A stretch of 64,000 nt of DNA, taken from NCBI RefSeq assembly GCF_003990915.1, contig NZ_BHXQ01000002.1, forward strand, positions 434,001 through 498,000, read 5' to 3'. Under the pieces are notes generated by a model. The model saw only the letters and a list, made by a program, of their open reading frames with translations. It was not told the DNA's origin and did no database searches. The stretch comes from Chryseotalea sanaruensis (GTDB lineage: Bacteria > Bacteroidota > Bacteroidia > Cytophagales > Cyclobacteriaceae). Shown piece after piece: positions 45,164-55,005 of the stretch (its first letter is position 1; each line of letters starts with the position of its first letter). Both the position numbers and the translations under genes were made by a program.

Positions 45164-46408
45164 ATGTTTGATCTTGTTATAATAGGAGGAGGAGCAGCCG
45201 GCTTTTATGGAGCGATACAAGCTGCGGAGATGAACCCCAACTTGCGAATTGCTATTCTTGAAAAAACAAATAAGCTCTTGTCAAAAGTAAGGGTATCTGG
45301 TGGTGGAAGGTGTAATGTCACTCATTATTGCTTCGAAGCCAAAAAGCTTTCAAAACATTATCCTCGAGGAGAAAAAACATTGAGAGAATTATTTAAAAGT
45401 TATCAGGCTAAAGATGTTGTTGCTTGGTTTGAAAGTAAGGGTGTAAAACTCAAAGCAGAAGCTGATGGCAGAATGTTTCCAATAACGGATGACTCGCAGA
45501 CAATTATCAATCTGTTTCTCAGAGAAAGCGATCGATATAAAATAACAATCCATATAAGCACAGCCGTAAAAAAGATTGATAAAAACAAAGACCAGTTTAT
45601 TATTGAAACAGAAAATGGAGAAAAAGTTAACACAAAAAAAATTTTAATTGCAATAGGCGGTCATCCAAGTGAGCAAGCATATAACTGGATAAAAGATTTG
45701 GGGCACACGATAAATAAACCCATCCCCTCTCTTTTTACTTTCAATGTAGCAGATAAGCGCTTTGTAGAATTAATGGGGGTCGCAGTTAAAAAAGCCTATG
45801 TAAAAATCGAGGGAACAAAACTTTCGCAGGAGGGACCTTTGTTAATAACACATTGGGGCTTAAGCGGACCTGCCGTTATAAAGTTATCTGCATGGGCTGC
45901 AGAGTATTTATATATTGAACAATATAAGTTTAATATTTTGGTGAGCTGGGTTGGAGAAAAAAAAGAGGATGATTTGCGTTCAGATTTATTGGCCTATAAA
46001 ACCAAGTATCCCAAGCAACGCGTTGCGGGCAATACACTATTTGAACTACCACAACGTTTATGGATAAAGCTTTGTGAATTAGCAGGAATAGAGGAGAATA
46101 AAATATGGGGTGAGCTTTCGTTAAAGGCCCTTAATAAACTCTTGGAAAATATTTTGCGATGCCGTTTTGAAATTAAAGGGAAGACAACTTTTAAGGAAGA
46201 ATTTGTTACCTGTGGTGGTGTACCGTTGGAGGAAATTGATAGCGAAACAATGCAGAGTAAAAAAGTAGAGAACCTGTTTTTTGCTGGTGAAGTACTAAAC
46301 ATTGATGGAGAAACAGGCGGTTTTAACTTTCAAGCTGCCTGGACAACAGCTTATATGGCTGCTCAGACGATAACAGGCGCTCAAAAACATAATAAGGCTT
46401 TGATGTGA
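45164..46408 (+). CDS. YhiN/HI0933-family FAD-dependent oxidoreductase
   Basis: 414 residues. N-terminal dinucleotide-binding motif FDLVIIGGGAAGFYGAIQAA, followed by the family-specific SKVRVSGGGRCNVTH. The ending is also diagnostic: LFFAGEVLNIDGETGGFNFQ (FAD-binding GG motif). Members of this family (BaiN/YhiN) reduce conjugated bonds in unknown or varied substrates; no substrate can be assigned here. Divergent from the LAB_N protein with a 29-bp gap and 44 bp before the binding-protein gene. Confidence 0.93.
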   Translation: MFDLVIIGGGAAGFYGAIQAAEMNPNLRIAILEKTNKLLSKVRVSGGGRCNVTHYCFEAKKLSKHYPRGEKTLRELFKSYQAKDVVAWFESKGVKLKAEADGRMFPITDDSQTIINLFLRESDRYKITIHISTAVKKIDKNKDQFIIETENGEKVNTKKILIAIGGHPSEQAYNWIKDLGHTINKPIPSLFTFNVADKRFVELMGVAVKKAYVKIEGTKLSQEGPLLITHWGLSGPAVIKLSAWAAEYLYIEQYKFNILVSWVGEKKEDDLRSDLLAYKTKYPKQRVAGNTLFELPQRLWIKLCELAGIEENKIWGELSLKALNKLLENILRCRFEIKGKTTFKEEFVTCGGVPLEEIDSETMQSKKVENLFFAGEVLNIDGETGGFNFQAAWTTAYMAAQTITGAQKHNKALM

Positions 46409-46452
46409 AAGTCAAGCTTCTATCTTCGCAGTGACTAATAACCCCATTTGAC

Positions 46453-47286
46453 ATGAGAATAGTATTTATTTTTCTAGGCCTGCTTCTCGCCACCGAGGGC
46501 TTTGCACAAAAGTATAAAGGAGATTCGTGGGCAAAAGTAAAAGCAAGTGGAGGCACACTAACCGTTATTTATTACGAACAACCAGGTCTTATTTATAAAG
46601 ATGCGGCCACAGGAAAAATAAAGGGTGTGTGCGCAGACATTTTGGATGACTTTACAAAGTTTGTTCAGGAAAAGTATGGTAAGAAGTTAACGATTAACTA
46701 CGCGGGACAAGAGCAGATTTTTCCTGAGTTTTTGTCGATAACACAAAACACTCCAAACATTTTGGGAGTAACGAATGTGACCATTACAGACGAACGAAAA
46801 AAAATTCTAAAATTCACTCCGTCTTTTATGTCTAACCCTGTAGTTATGCTATCGCACAAGGACGCACCAAGCATCTCTAGCGTAACGGAAATTGGAACTA
46901 CTTTGAAAGATTATAGCGCAAAAGTAATTACAGGAAGCACACACGTTAAAGTGATTGAAAAGATCAAGAAGGAAAACGCTCCAGCATTAAAAGTGAGCTA
47001 CGCTAATTCCGGGGGAGAAATATTGAAGGAGATTTCGGAAGGACCTAAGTTTTTCACAATACTCGATTTTACAGAATATATAGATGCCACACGCAGACAA
47101 TTACCTGTTAAAAGACAAAGCATAAACTTTGGCGCTGCTGAAGAGCTAGCCTTTATTATGGCCAAGCAGACAGATTGGGATCAACCTTGGAACGAATTTT
47201 TAACACCTGAATATAAAAAAGGAGTTCGCTACAGAAAAATAATAGTAGATAATCTAGGTGCTACCTTCTTAGGCATTCTTAAATGA
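46453..47286 (+). CDS. Periplasmic substrate-binding protein (SBP_bac_3-like)
   Basis: 277 residues with signal peptide MRIVFIFLGLLLATEGFA. The mature part begins LTVIYYEQPGLIYKDAATGK and contains the SBP_bac_3 features KGVCADILDDFTKFV, LGVTNVTITDERKKILKFTP and AKVITGSTHVKVIEKI. Such proteins usually deliver amino acids or similar small solutes to an ABC importer, or act as sensor domains. No permease or ATPase is nearby, so it may act as an orphan receptor or with a distant transporter. A strong bidirectional terminator follows. Confidence 0.88.
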   Translation: MRIVFIFLGLLLATEGFAQKYKGDSWAKVKASGGTLTVIYYEQPGLIYKDAATGKIKGVCADILDDFTKFVQEKYGKKLTINYAGQEQIFPEFLSITQNTPNILGVTNVTITDERKKILKFTPSFMSNPVVMLSHKDAPSISSVTEIGTTLKDYSAKVITGSTHVKVIEKIKKENAPALKVSYANSGGEILKEISEGPKFFTILDFTEYIDATRRQLPVKRQSINFGAAEELAFIMAKQTDWDQPWNEFLTPEYKKGVRYRKIIVDNLGATFLGILK

Positions 47287-47300
47287 CTTTGCAAAGCCGG

Positions 47301-47335
47301 AAAAAAAAAGGAAGTCTAATGACTTCCTTTTTTTT
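47301..47335. terminator. Bidirectional rho-independent terminator
   Basis: AAAAAAAGGAAGTC and GACTTCCTTTTTTT form a long stem with a TAAT loop between the convergent binding-protein and asd genes. Both strands carry a T-run after the stem. Confidence 0.9.
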
Positions 47336-47355
47336 ATTTTACCAAGTTAAGCTGG

Positions 47356-48351
47356 TTATGCATTTACCAAACGATGCTCAAGTATATACTCTGCAATTTG
47401 CACAGCATTTGTAGCAGCACCTTTGCGTAAGTTGTCTGCCACCACCCACATGTTTAATGTGTTCGGTTGAGACTCATCTCTGCGCAATCGCCCAACAAAA
47501 ACCTCATCTTTTCCCTTGCTGTATAAAGGCATAGGATAAATATTATTCTTAGGATCATCCTGAACAATAACACCAGCCGTATTGCTTAGAATGTTTTTTA
47601 CTTCAGCCAAATCAAAATCAGTATAGAACTCAGCATTTATAGCTTCGCTGTGGCCACCAATGGTTGGTACACGCACAGTGGTTGATGTAACCCCAATATT
47701 CTCATCGCCTAGTATCTTCCTGGTTTCATTCACCATTTTCATTTCCTCTTTGGTGTACCCATTATCCTGAAACACATCTATATGAGGTAAGGCATTCATA
47801 TCAATAGGATGAGGGTAAACCTTTGCACCATTAATGCCGGCACGCTCATCCATCATTTGTTGAACAGCATCTTTACCAGTACCTGTTACAGATTGGTAGG
47901 TAGAAACCACAACACGCTTCAGTTTGTATCTGGCATGTAAAGGCGCCAGTGCCAATACCATTTGAATTGTTGAACAATTTGGGTTAGCAATGATCTTATT
48001 CTCTTCTTTTATTTCTTTTCCATTGATCTCTGGGACAACCAACTTTTTGGTTGGATCCATGCGCCATGCAGAAGAGTTATCAATTACGATAGTTCCTTTC
48101 TCTGCAAACTTGGGCGCCCACTCTAAAGAAGTTCCGCCACCTGCAGAAAAAATAGCAACATCAGGAATAAGATTACAAACTTCTTCAAGACCTTTAATAC
48201 TATATTCTTTACCCTTATAAGATATTTTTTGACCCACTGACTTAGGGGAAGCAACTAAATAAAGATCTGTGAAAGGAAAATTCCTTTCTTCTAACACTTT
48301 CAACACTTCTTGACCAACAAGGCCGGTGGCACCTACAACTGCGAGTTTCAT
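47356..48351 (-). CDS. asd: Aspartate-semialdehyde dehydrogenase
   Basis: 331 residues. N-terminal NADP-binding motif VVGATGLVGQEVL, catalytic cysteine Cys126 in the IIANPNCSTIQMV motif, and QSVTGTGKDAVQQM. The C-terminal half has the expected GEVxVGR-like KDEVFVGRLRRD. It converts aspartyl phosphate to aspartate semialdehyde, the branch point to lysine, threonine, methionine and diaminopimelate. Threonine feeds the downstream IlvA-based pathway encoded 10 kb away. It is divergent from the lamin-tail protein gene, with 58 bp between starts. Confidence 0.96.
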   Translation of the reverse strand: MKLAVVGATGLVGQEVLKVLEERNFPFTDLYLVASPKSVGQKISYKGKEYSIKGLEEVCNLIPDVAIFSAGGGTSLEWAPKFAEKGTIVIDNSSAWRMDPTKKLVVPEINGKEIKEENKIIANPNCSTIQMVLALAPLHARYKLKRVVVSTYQSVTGTGKDAVQQMMDERAGINGAKVYPHPIDMNALPHIDVFQDNGYTKEEMKMVNETRKILGDENIGVTSTTVRVPTIGGHSEAINAEFYTDFDLAEVKNILSNTAGVIVQDDPKNNIYPMPLYSKGKDEVFVGRLRRDESQPNTLNMWVVADNLRKGAATNAVQIAEYILEHRLVNA

Positions 48352-48409
48352 ATTGAGTTTATAAATTGAGTTGCAAAATTATTAGATTTGATCAAGACAC
48401 TCGTTGTGT

Positions 48410-51400
48410 ATGAAGAAAATCTTTTGGCTTTTTGTGGCTATGATCCCCCAGGTAGGGATAGCCCAAGTAACAGACACCTTTAGTGATGGAGACTTTACTG
48501 CAAATGCACTTTGGCAGGGTACCACCGCTAAGTTTATAGTTAATGGCACAGGCCAATTGCAGCTAAATGATAATGTCGCAAGCGGTGCTTATTTGACAAC
48601 ACCATTTACTGCAAACAACATCGACAATTATGAATGGCGCTTTTATATTAAAATGACATTTTCGCCTTCCGGCAGTAATTATGGTCGTGTATACCTGACG
48701 AGTGATAATGAAGATTTAACTGGGCCGCTCAATGGGTATTACTTACAATTTGGTGAAGGAGGTTCCAATGATGCTGTTCAACTATTCAGACAAAGTGGTT
48801 TAGTGAGTGTTTCTATTTGCAGAGCAGCCGAAGGTCAAATAGCCAGTTCCTTTGAATTATGGATTAAGGTTACAAGAGACGAAACCGCTAATTGGCAACT
48901 TTTAATAGCCACAAGTCAAGATGCCGATTACGTGCTTGAGGCTTCTGGCAATGATGCAACCTTTACCAGCTCAGCATTTATGGGCGTAAGATGTACATAC
49001 ACAGCAAGTAATGCCAATAAGTTTTTCTTTGATGATTTCTTTGCAGGAGATCCACTATTTGACAACACACCACCCGAACTAATGCAAGTAACCCCAACAT
49101 CGGAAAACACGCTTCAATTAACCTTTTCAGAAAAACTAACAGCAATTAGTGCAAGTACCCTAACTCATTACTTATTAAATGATTTACTTCAACCCACTAC
49201 TGCAAGCCTACTGACTGATGAAAAGGAGGTTGAATTAAACTTTGAACAAACATTTGATAATGCCAGCACGAATACATTAACAGTTCAGGGTATTCTCGAT
49301 TTGGCAGGAAACGAAATGATTGAAAAAGAGACTGAATTTTTCTTTTTTCAGCAAGAAGAAATACAAAGCAAGGATCTAATTTTTTCGGAGATAATGGCGG
49401 ACCCCAGCCCCCCACAAACATTACCTGAAGCAGAGTTCATTGAAATTTTTAATAGAAGTGATAAGGTTATTAACCTTAACAATGTAAAACTTATTGATTC
49501 AAGTATAGAGATTGTGTTGCCTGAGTATTTTCTTTTTCCAGATGCTTATGTTGTATTAACCAGCAATGCTTCTACGCAATTTTTCAGCAATATCGAAAAT
49601 GTAATAAGTGTTAATGCATTTCCAACATTGACAAATGGAGGTGAATTACTTTTATTAAAGAATTTAGATAACCAAACAATAGACTCCTTGTATTATGAAG
49701 ATGATTGGTATAAAGATGATGATAAAAAAAATGGAGGCTTTACATTAGAACGGATTAACCAGCACAACTTTTGTGTTGAGGAGGTAGAAAATTGGCAAGC
49801 AGCACTTTCTCAAGAAGGAGGAACTCCCGGAGAACAGAATTCAGTATTAAACAATACACCTGATAACGAACCTCCTTATGTAACCGTTATTACTGTAAAG
49901 TCTAGCAATGCTATAAGTATCTATTTTTCGGAAAAACTACATGAAGAGTTGATAAGCATATCACAATTGCAGATTCAACCAACGTTAACAATTGAAAACT
50001 TGCTTTTCATTGATGATAAGAGAAACACCATTGACGTTTACTTTGAGGAAGAATTGCAACCAAGTATTATTTATAATTTGAAAACTACTGCTATAAAGGA
50101 TTGCTCAGGAAATTTTAGTGCTTCATTTCTTGATGTAGGCTCATTTGTTTTGGCTGAGCAAGCTTCGTTTCAGGATGTGATTATTACAGAGCTATTACCA
50201 GACTCAGGCCCGATAGTTGGTTTACCGGAAGTAGAGTTTTTGGAACTATATAACCGAAGTGGCAAAACCATTAATTTGAAAAAGTTTACAATAACCGATG
50301 GAAGTTCTGCTGGCATTATACCTGATTATTTGCTTTCTCCCAATCAATATGTGCTACTCTTGCCTGAAACAGCAATTAGTCAATACAGTGGAAACATTCT
50401 AAACAAAGTTGGTGTCAAAAATTTTCCAACATTGAATAATTCTGGTGAGACTATTTCATTAATAGATTCATTAGGTCAAAAGATTGATTCAATAAGTTAC
50501 AAGCTAGATTGGTATCACGATGAAGACAAGCAATCGGGTGGTTGGAGTCTTGAACGATTGGATTTAAACAATTTTTGTTTTGAAAGGGAGAACTGGAGAG
50601 CCTCAATAGCTGCTACTGGTGGAACACCAGGTTTTCAAAACTCAGTCTATACAACAATGTTAGATAATATGGCACCAATACTAGCCACTGTTTTTGTTGA
50701 AAGTGATAATACCTTACTACTTGAGTTTAACGAAAGACTTCATCACAATAACCTTTCTGAATTACAACTGGCTATTGAACCAAATCGTGAGATAGAATCG
50801 ATTAACTTCAACTTAAATAATCTGGATGAAATTAGATTGGTGTTATCTCAACCTTTAATGCCGGGTGAAGTTTATCGGTTGAGTTTGCAAGACGCACGCG
50901 ACTGCACAGGAAACATAATGACTGCAGAAAAAATTTCACAGCCGTTTGGTATATCATCACAAGCAATCTGGAAGGATGTAATTATTAATGAGGTAATGGC
51001 AGATCCAAGCCCTGCACGGACATTACCTGAAGGGGAGTACATTGAAATACTTAACAGAAGTGACAAACTTATTAACCTTCATAATTGGAGCATTAAGGAC
51101 AATGGTGCTGCTATTAACTTGGGGTCTAAGATTATTCTACCAGATAGCTTTTTAATACTATGTTCAACACAGTATATGCATGTTTTTAGTGAATATGGTG
51201 AAACGCTTATGCTTAGTAGTTTTCCATCATTATCTAATAATGGCGAATCGATAACGATAAGAAATGCAGAAGGGATTTTAATAGATTCCATTAATTATAA
51301 GGACACCTGGTATTTAGATACGGATAAAAAAGATGGAGGATGGTCTTTAGAATTGATCGATGAGCAAAATATTTGCGCTGAAGAAACAAACTGGGCGGCA

Positions 51401-52600
51401 ACTGAAAATGAATCAGGCGGTACACCAGGAAAAGAGAATTCAATTGCTGGAGCAAAGCCTGATTTAATGGGGCCTATGCTAGTTGATGCTTATCTGATAG
51501 GCACTGAAAAGCTTCACTTGAAATTTAATGAGAAACTAAATCAGACACTACCTGCAGGAAACTCTTTTATTATTAATCCGGAACTAACCATTTCGGGTAT
51601 TGAGTTTACCGATAATTCGCTATCCACATTAGCCATAGATTTTTCATCTCCTGCTATTGAGAACACTCTGTATCACCTTGAGGCCGCACAAGTGTATGAT
51701 TGTGTGGGTAATGCTATACAAGAAGATTTTAATCAAATATCGTTTGTGTTGCCACAACAAGCGATAACGGGTGATTTAATCATTAATGAGATACTATTTA
51801 ACCCTTTATCTGGCGGTGTAGATTTTGTCGAAGTGTTAAATGTTTCGAATAAGTATATCAATTTAAAAAACTGGAAACTGGCAAACCTCGAGAATGATGA
51901 AATAATAAATGAACGAAATATAGTATCGGCAAACACAGTGCTTCACCCCAACAGCTATCTGGTATTTACTTCAGATAAAGAACAATTACTTAATCACTAT
52001 CCGCAGGGTAAGGGAGCCACATTTCTAGAAACAAACTTGCCAAGTCTACCCGATGATGAAGGATCTATTGCCATTGTAGACTCTTTATATAATATTTTAG
52101 ACCATTTTATTTATACAGAGAATATGCATAGCAAGCTTTTACAGAGTGTTGAGGGGGTGTCGCTTGAGAGAATTTCGCTAACAGGTACTACAAATGATCA
52201 AGCAATGTGGATATCTGGCGTGATTAGCACTGGATTCGCTAGTCCAGGTTATAAAAATGCTAACCTAAAAGAGACCTTTACCCTTACCGATGAAATAAAA
52301 GTAGAACCAGAAATTTTTGAACCTGTTTATGGTCAGCCGAATTATACAAGCATAAACTATAAGTTTGAAAAAGGAGGCTATGCAGCCAACGCAAAGATTT
52401 ATGATGCTCAGGGCCGATTGATAAAAAGCCTTGCAAACAATGAAGTTTTAGCAATTGAAGGCTTTCTTACTTGGGATGGAGCCCAAGAGGATGGCACAAA
52501 AGCAAATATTGGCTACTATACTGTTTGGTTAGAGGTATTTGATAACACAGGATTTGTTAAGACCTTTAGAAAACGGGTGGTAGTTGCTACCCGCTTCTAA
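48410..52600 (+). CDS. Large secreted lamin-tail/Ig-like surface protein
   Basis: 1396 residues with a signal peptide (MKKIFWLFVAMIPQVGIA). A jelly-roll-like N-terminal domain (~20-215) precedes four modules. Each pairs a Big_5-type Ig (ending in TFSEKL, YFSEKL, EFNERL, KFNEKL motifs) with a lamin-tail (LTD) domain, which begins at about residues 322 (DLIFSEIMADPSP), 588 (DVIITELLPDSGP), 856 (DVIINEVMADPSP) and 1121 (DLIINEILFNPLS). The C-terminus (~1310-1396) is a FlgD-like Ig domain (AKIYDAQGRLIKSL ... TWDGAQEDGTKANIGYYTVW). The TTG at 48404 is in frame, but ATG 48410 is preferred. Such proteins are exported and often carry surface-anchoring or cargo functions; this one may be a type IX cargo (inference). 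Confidence 0.87.
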   Translation: MKKIFWLFVAMIPQVGIAQVTDTFSDGDFTANALWQGTTAKFIVNGTGQLQLNDNVASGAYLTTPFTANNIDNYEWRFYIKMTFSPSGSNYGRVYLTSDNEDLTGPLNGYYLQFGEGGSNDAVQLFRQSGLVSVSICRAAEGQIASSFELWIKVTRDETANWQLLIATSQDADYVLEASGNDATFTSSAFMGVRCTYTASNANKFFFDDFFAGDPLFDNTPPELMQVTPTSENTLQLTFSEKLTAISASTLTHYLLNDLLQPTTASLLTDEKEVELNFEQTFDNASTNTLTVQGILDLAGNEMIEKETEFFFFQQEEIQSKDLIFSEIMADPSPPQTLPEAEFIEIFNRSDKVINLNNVKLIDSSIEIVLPEYFLFPDAYVVLTSNASTQFFSNIENVISVNAFPTLTNGGELLLLKNLDNQTIDSLYYEDDWYKDDDKKNGGFTLERINQHNFCVEEVENWQAALSQEGGTPGEQNSVLNNTPDNEPPYVTVITVKSSNAISIYFSEKLHEELISISQLQIQPTLTIENLLFIDDKRNTIDVYFEEELQPSIIYNLKTTAIKDCSGNFSASFLDVGSFVLAEQASFQDVIITELLPDSGPIVGLPEVEFLELYNRSGKTINLKKFTITDGSSAGIIPDYLLSPNQYVLLLPETAISQYSGNILNKVGVKNFPTLNNSGETISLIDSLGQKIDSISYKLDWYHDEDKQSGGWSLERLDLNNFCFERENWRASIAATGGTPGFQNSVYTTMLDNMAPILATVFVESDNTLLLEFNERLHHNNLSELQLAIEPNREIESINFNLNNLDEIRLVLSQPLMPGEVYRLSLQDARDCTGNIMTAEKISQPFGISSQAIWKDVIINEVMADPSPARTLPEGEYIEILNRSDKLINLHNWSIKDNGAAINLGSKIILPDSFLILCSTQYMHVFSEYGETLMLSSFPSLSNNGESITIRNAEGILIDSINYKDTWYLDTDKKDGGWSLELIDEQNICAEETNWAATENESGGTPGKENSIAGAKPDLMGPMLVDAYLIGTEKLHLKFNEKLNQTLPAGNSFIINPELTISGIEFTDNSLSTLAIDFSSPAIENTLYHLEAAQVYDCVGNAIQEDFNQISFVLPQQAITGDLIINEILFNPLSGGVDFVEVLNVSNKYINLKNWKLANLENDEIINERNIVSANTVLHPNSYLVFTSDKEQLLNHYPQGKGATFLETNLPSLPDDEGSIAIVDSLYNILDHFIYTENMHSKLLQSVEGVSLERISLTGTTNDQAMWISGVISTGFASPGYKNANLKETFTLTDEIKVEPEIFEPVYGQPNYTSINYKFEKGGYAANAKIYDAQGRLIKSLANNEVLAIEGFLTWDGAQEDGTKANIGYYTVWLEVFDNTGFVKTFRKRVVVATRF

Positions 52601-52611
52601 ACCTGTGGTAT

Positions 52612-53385
52612 ATGGTTCGCGATATTTTTAGAAAGAGCATAGGCATGAATACCGACTTCCGTTATAGGGGAACGGAATCTGGCCGATTAGAAAACTTTAG
52701 CGATGCTGTGTTTGCCTTAGCCATAACGCTGCTGCTGATCTCAACATCGCCTCCTAGTACTTTTGAACAGATCATAAAATTTACTTTCGATCTGCTTCCA
52801 TTTATGATGTGCATAACACTCATCATTTTAATCTGGCACGGGCATTTTGTGTTTTACTATAGATATGGTTTACGCGACAATAAGGTGATTGTGTTAAATA
52901 CACTCTTTTTAATCATCATGCTGTTCTATGTTTACCCACTCAAGTTTTTGACAAAATTATCACTGTTCGTTATTGCACTTCCATTCAATATAGAGTGGCT
53001 CCAAAATGATTTAAGAGCAATGTTAAGAGGAGGTAGTATGGGTGATCTTATGATTATCTATGGTGTGGGTGCGGCCAGTGTTTTTTTTGTGTTAATGTTA
53101 CTTTACAGATATGCACTTACTAAATCTGAAAACTTAGAATTAAATGAAATTGAAATATTTGACACGAAGGTTAGTATGCGAACAAATCTTTTGCTCGGCC
53201 TTATACCGTTTGTTTCAGTTATTATTGCTTTTATTTTCTACAACTCAAAATATGTAGGAGCTTATTCAGGTTTCTCTTATTTTTTCTACGGCCCAGTTAT
53301 GGCCTGGCATGGCTATAGAACAGACAGGCAACGCAAGGCTATTCTATTGAAGAAACAGGAAGCTGAAATTGATACAATTGAGTAA
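52612..53385 (+). CDS. TMEM175-family (DUF1211) potassium-channel-like protein
   Basis: 257 residues (246 from the alternative ATG at 52645). The hallmark RLENFSDAVFALAITLL motif of the TMEM175 first helix, with its conserved Arg-Phe-Ser-Asp, is present, and about six membrane helices follow. Bacterial TMEM175 proteins form tetrameric potassium-permeable channels without the usual TVGYG filter. The C-terminal tail is basic. It starts 12 bp after the lamin-tail gene stop and is followed after 18 bp by the cupin gene, so the three may be co-transcribed. Confidence 0.88.
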   Translation: MVRDIFRKSIGMNTDFRYRGTESGRLENFSDAVFALAITLLLISTSPPSTFEQIIKFTFDLLPFMMCITLIILIWHGHFVFYYRYGLRDNKVIVLNTLFLIIMLFYVYPLKFLTKLSLFVIALPFNIEWLQNDLRAMLRGGSMGDLMIIYGVGAASVFFVLMLLYRYALTKSENLELNEIEIFDTKVSMRTNLLLGLIPFVSVIIAFIFYNSKYVGAYSGFSYFFYGPVMAWHGYRTDRQRKAILLKKQEAEIDTIE

Positions 53386-53403
53386 AACAATAATCCGGAA
53401 AAA

Positions 53404-53766
53404 ATGAAAACCAACATTGCTGAAAAATTTGAAAAGATAGCAGAACACTGGCATCCTTACATTATTGGAGAACTTAATGACAACTACGTTAAACTGGCTA
53501 AACTAAAAGGCGACTTTGTTTGGCACAACCATCAGGATGAAGACGAACTTTTTGTTGTTGTAAAAGGGACACTATTTATGGAGTACAGAGATGGAAGAAT
53601 TCTGCAGACAAAACCTGGTGAAATTTTAATTGTACCTAAAGGCGTAGACCATAAGCCTTATACAAATGGAGAAGAGGTTCAGGTAATGCTGATTGAGCCG
53701 AAAGCCACCAAACACACAGGAGATGTAAAGGTGGAGCAAACGGTTGAAAACCTTGAGTGGATATAA
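53404..53766 (+). CDS. Cupin-domain protein
   Basis: 120 residues. Single cupin_2 barrel: motif 1 FVWHNHQDEDELFVVVKGTL and motif 2 KPGEILIVPKGVDHKPYTNG, with metal-binding His-His-Glu and a further His present (HNHQDEDE and VDHK). Small single-domain cupins bind metal and may isomerise or oxidise small metabolites; no substrate is apparent. It shares a short gap with the TMEM175-type channel gene. Confidence 0.92.
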   Translation: MKTNIAEKFEKIAEHWHPYIIGELNDNYVKLAKLKGDFVWHNHQDEDELFVVVKGTLFMEYRDGRILQTKPGEILIVPKGVDHKPYTNGEEVQVMLIEPKATKHTGDVKVEQTVENLEWI

Positions 53767-53778
53767 GTCAATTGAGAT

Positions 53779-53814
53779 TTAAGATGCAAACCACTTAGGT
53801 GTGTTGCATCTTAA
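53779..53814. terminator. Weak hairpin between convergent cupin and leuA genes
   Basis: TTAAGATGCAA and TTGCATCTTAA (11 bp perfect) enclose a 14-nt loop. There is no clear T-run, so terminator function is uncertain. Confidence 0.4.
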
Positions 53815-53832
53815 TCCATTATAATAAAAACT

Positions 53833-54999
53833 TTATCTCACTAAAACTGGTATGCTTGAGGCTAGCGCAACCAACTCATTATCTCCGATTTGTTTTTTCT
53901 CATCAGCAAGAATCAAGAAGTTTTCGTAAACATTGTTTAGCTCATCACCTTCAATTTTAAAACCAAGAATTTCTAATCTGTGTTTCAGTGCTGCCCGACC
54001 ACTGCGCGCAGTGAGTAGAATAGAAGAACAGCCCACGCCCACATCTGCAGGATTTATAATCTCATAGTTTTCAGCATGTTTTAAAAAACCATCCTGATGA
54101 ATACCGGACGAATGAGAAAATGCATTTTTACCAACGATGGCTTTATTAGGCTGTATAGGCATGCGCATCATGTTACTAACAAGCTGACTGATGCCATAGA
54201 TGCGTTCGGTCTTTATGTTGGTATATAAACCTAAATCCTGATGAGTTTTAATTGTCATGACTACCTCTTCCAATGAAGTATTTCCGGCACGCTCTCCTAT
54301 TCCATTGATAGTAACCTCTGCTTGCCGTGCACCATGTATGATACCTTCCATAGTATTGGCTGTAGCCATGCCTAAATCATTATGACAATGAACAGAGATT
54401 CTTGCTTTGTCGATATTGCTTACATAATCGTACAAGTATTGAATACGTTTTCCGTATAGATGTGGCAGGCAGTAACCAGTTGTATCCGGAATATTGACTA
54501 CATCTGCACCGGCACTGATTACAGCCTGCGTCATTTGTACAAGAAAATCAAGATCGGCCCTACCGGCATCTTCTGCATAAAATTCTACTTCGAAACCTTT
54601 GGCCTTAGCATATTTAACGGCTGCGACACCCTGCTCTAATACCTGTTCGCGTGTGCTGCGAAACTTATGTTTGATATGAACATCTGAAGAACCAATGCCA
54701 GTGTGTATACGACCACGCTTTGCATAACGTAGCGCTTCAGCGGCTACATCAATATCTTCTTCTTTAGCACGTGTTAACCCGCAAACAATAACATCACGAA
54801 CAGCTCTGGAAATACCAATTACAGAAAGAAAATCTCCAGGACTTGATATGGGGAAGCCCGCTTCAATTACATCCACACCAAGAAGCTCCAGCTCGCGGGC
54901 AATAGTAATTTTTTCTTCTGTTGATAATTGGCAGCCTGGCACCTGTTCACCATCGCGAAGGGTGGTGTCGAATATTTCTACTTTATTGTTCATAGTCAT
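53833..54999 (-). CDS. leuA: 2-isopropylmalate synthase, short form
   Basis: 388 residues (386 from ATG 54993). HMGL-like TIM barrel with the start [20 protein letters not shown], metal-binding [12 protein letters not shown], and [16 protein letters not shown]. It ends soon after the subdomain [20 protein letters not shown]. The C-terminal leucine-binding regulatory domain of the ~510-residue LeuA (LeuA dimer/R-region) is absent. It condenses acetyl-CoA with 2-ketoisovalerate. It is the last gene of the branched-chain cluster, just after leuB. Homocitrate or citramalate synthase is an alternative by fold alone, but the leu context makes LeuA the better call. Confidence 0.9.
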   Translation of the reverse strand: MTMNNKVEIFDTTLRDGEQVPGCQLSTEEKITIARELELLGVDVIEAGFPISSPGDFLSVIGISRAVRDVIVCGLTRAKEEDIDVAAEALRYAKRGRIHTGIGSSDVHIKHKFRSTREQVLEQGVAAVKYAKAKGFEVEFYAEDAGRADLDFLVQMTQAVISAGADVVNIPDTTGYCLPHLYGKRIQYLYDYVSNIDKARISVHCHNDLGMATANTMEGIIHGARQAEVTINGIGERAGNTSLEEVVMTIKTHQDLGLYTNIKTERIYGISQLVSNMMRMPIQPNKAIVGKNAFSHSSGIHQDGFLKHAENYEIINPADVGVGCSSILLTARSGRAALKHRLEILGFKIEGDELNNVYENFLILADEKKQIGDNELVALASSIPVLVR

Positions 55000-55005
55000 T
55001 TCTTA

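Noticed and set aside
53833..54999. leuA as a truncated pseudogene
   Set aside because: The catalytic barrel is intact and the chain ends cleanly after the subdomain; short LeuA without regulatory domain is a recognised form, so truncation by mutation is not needed.
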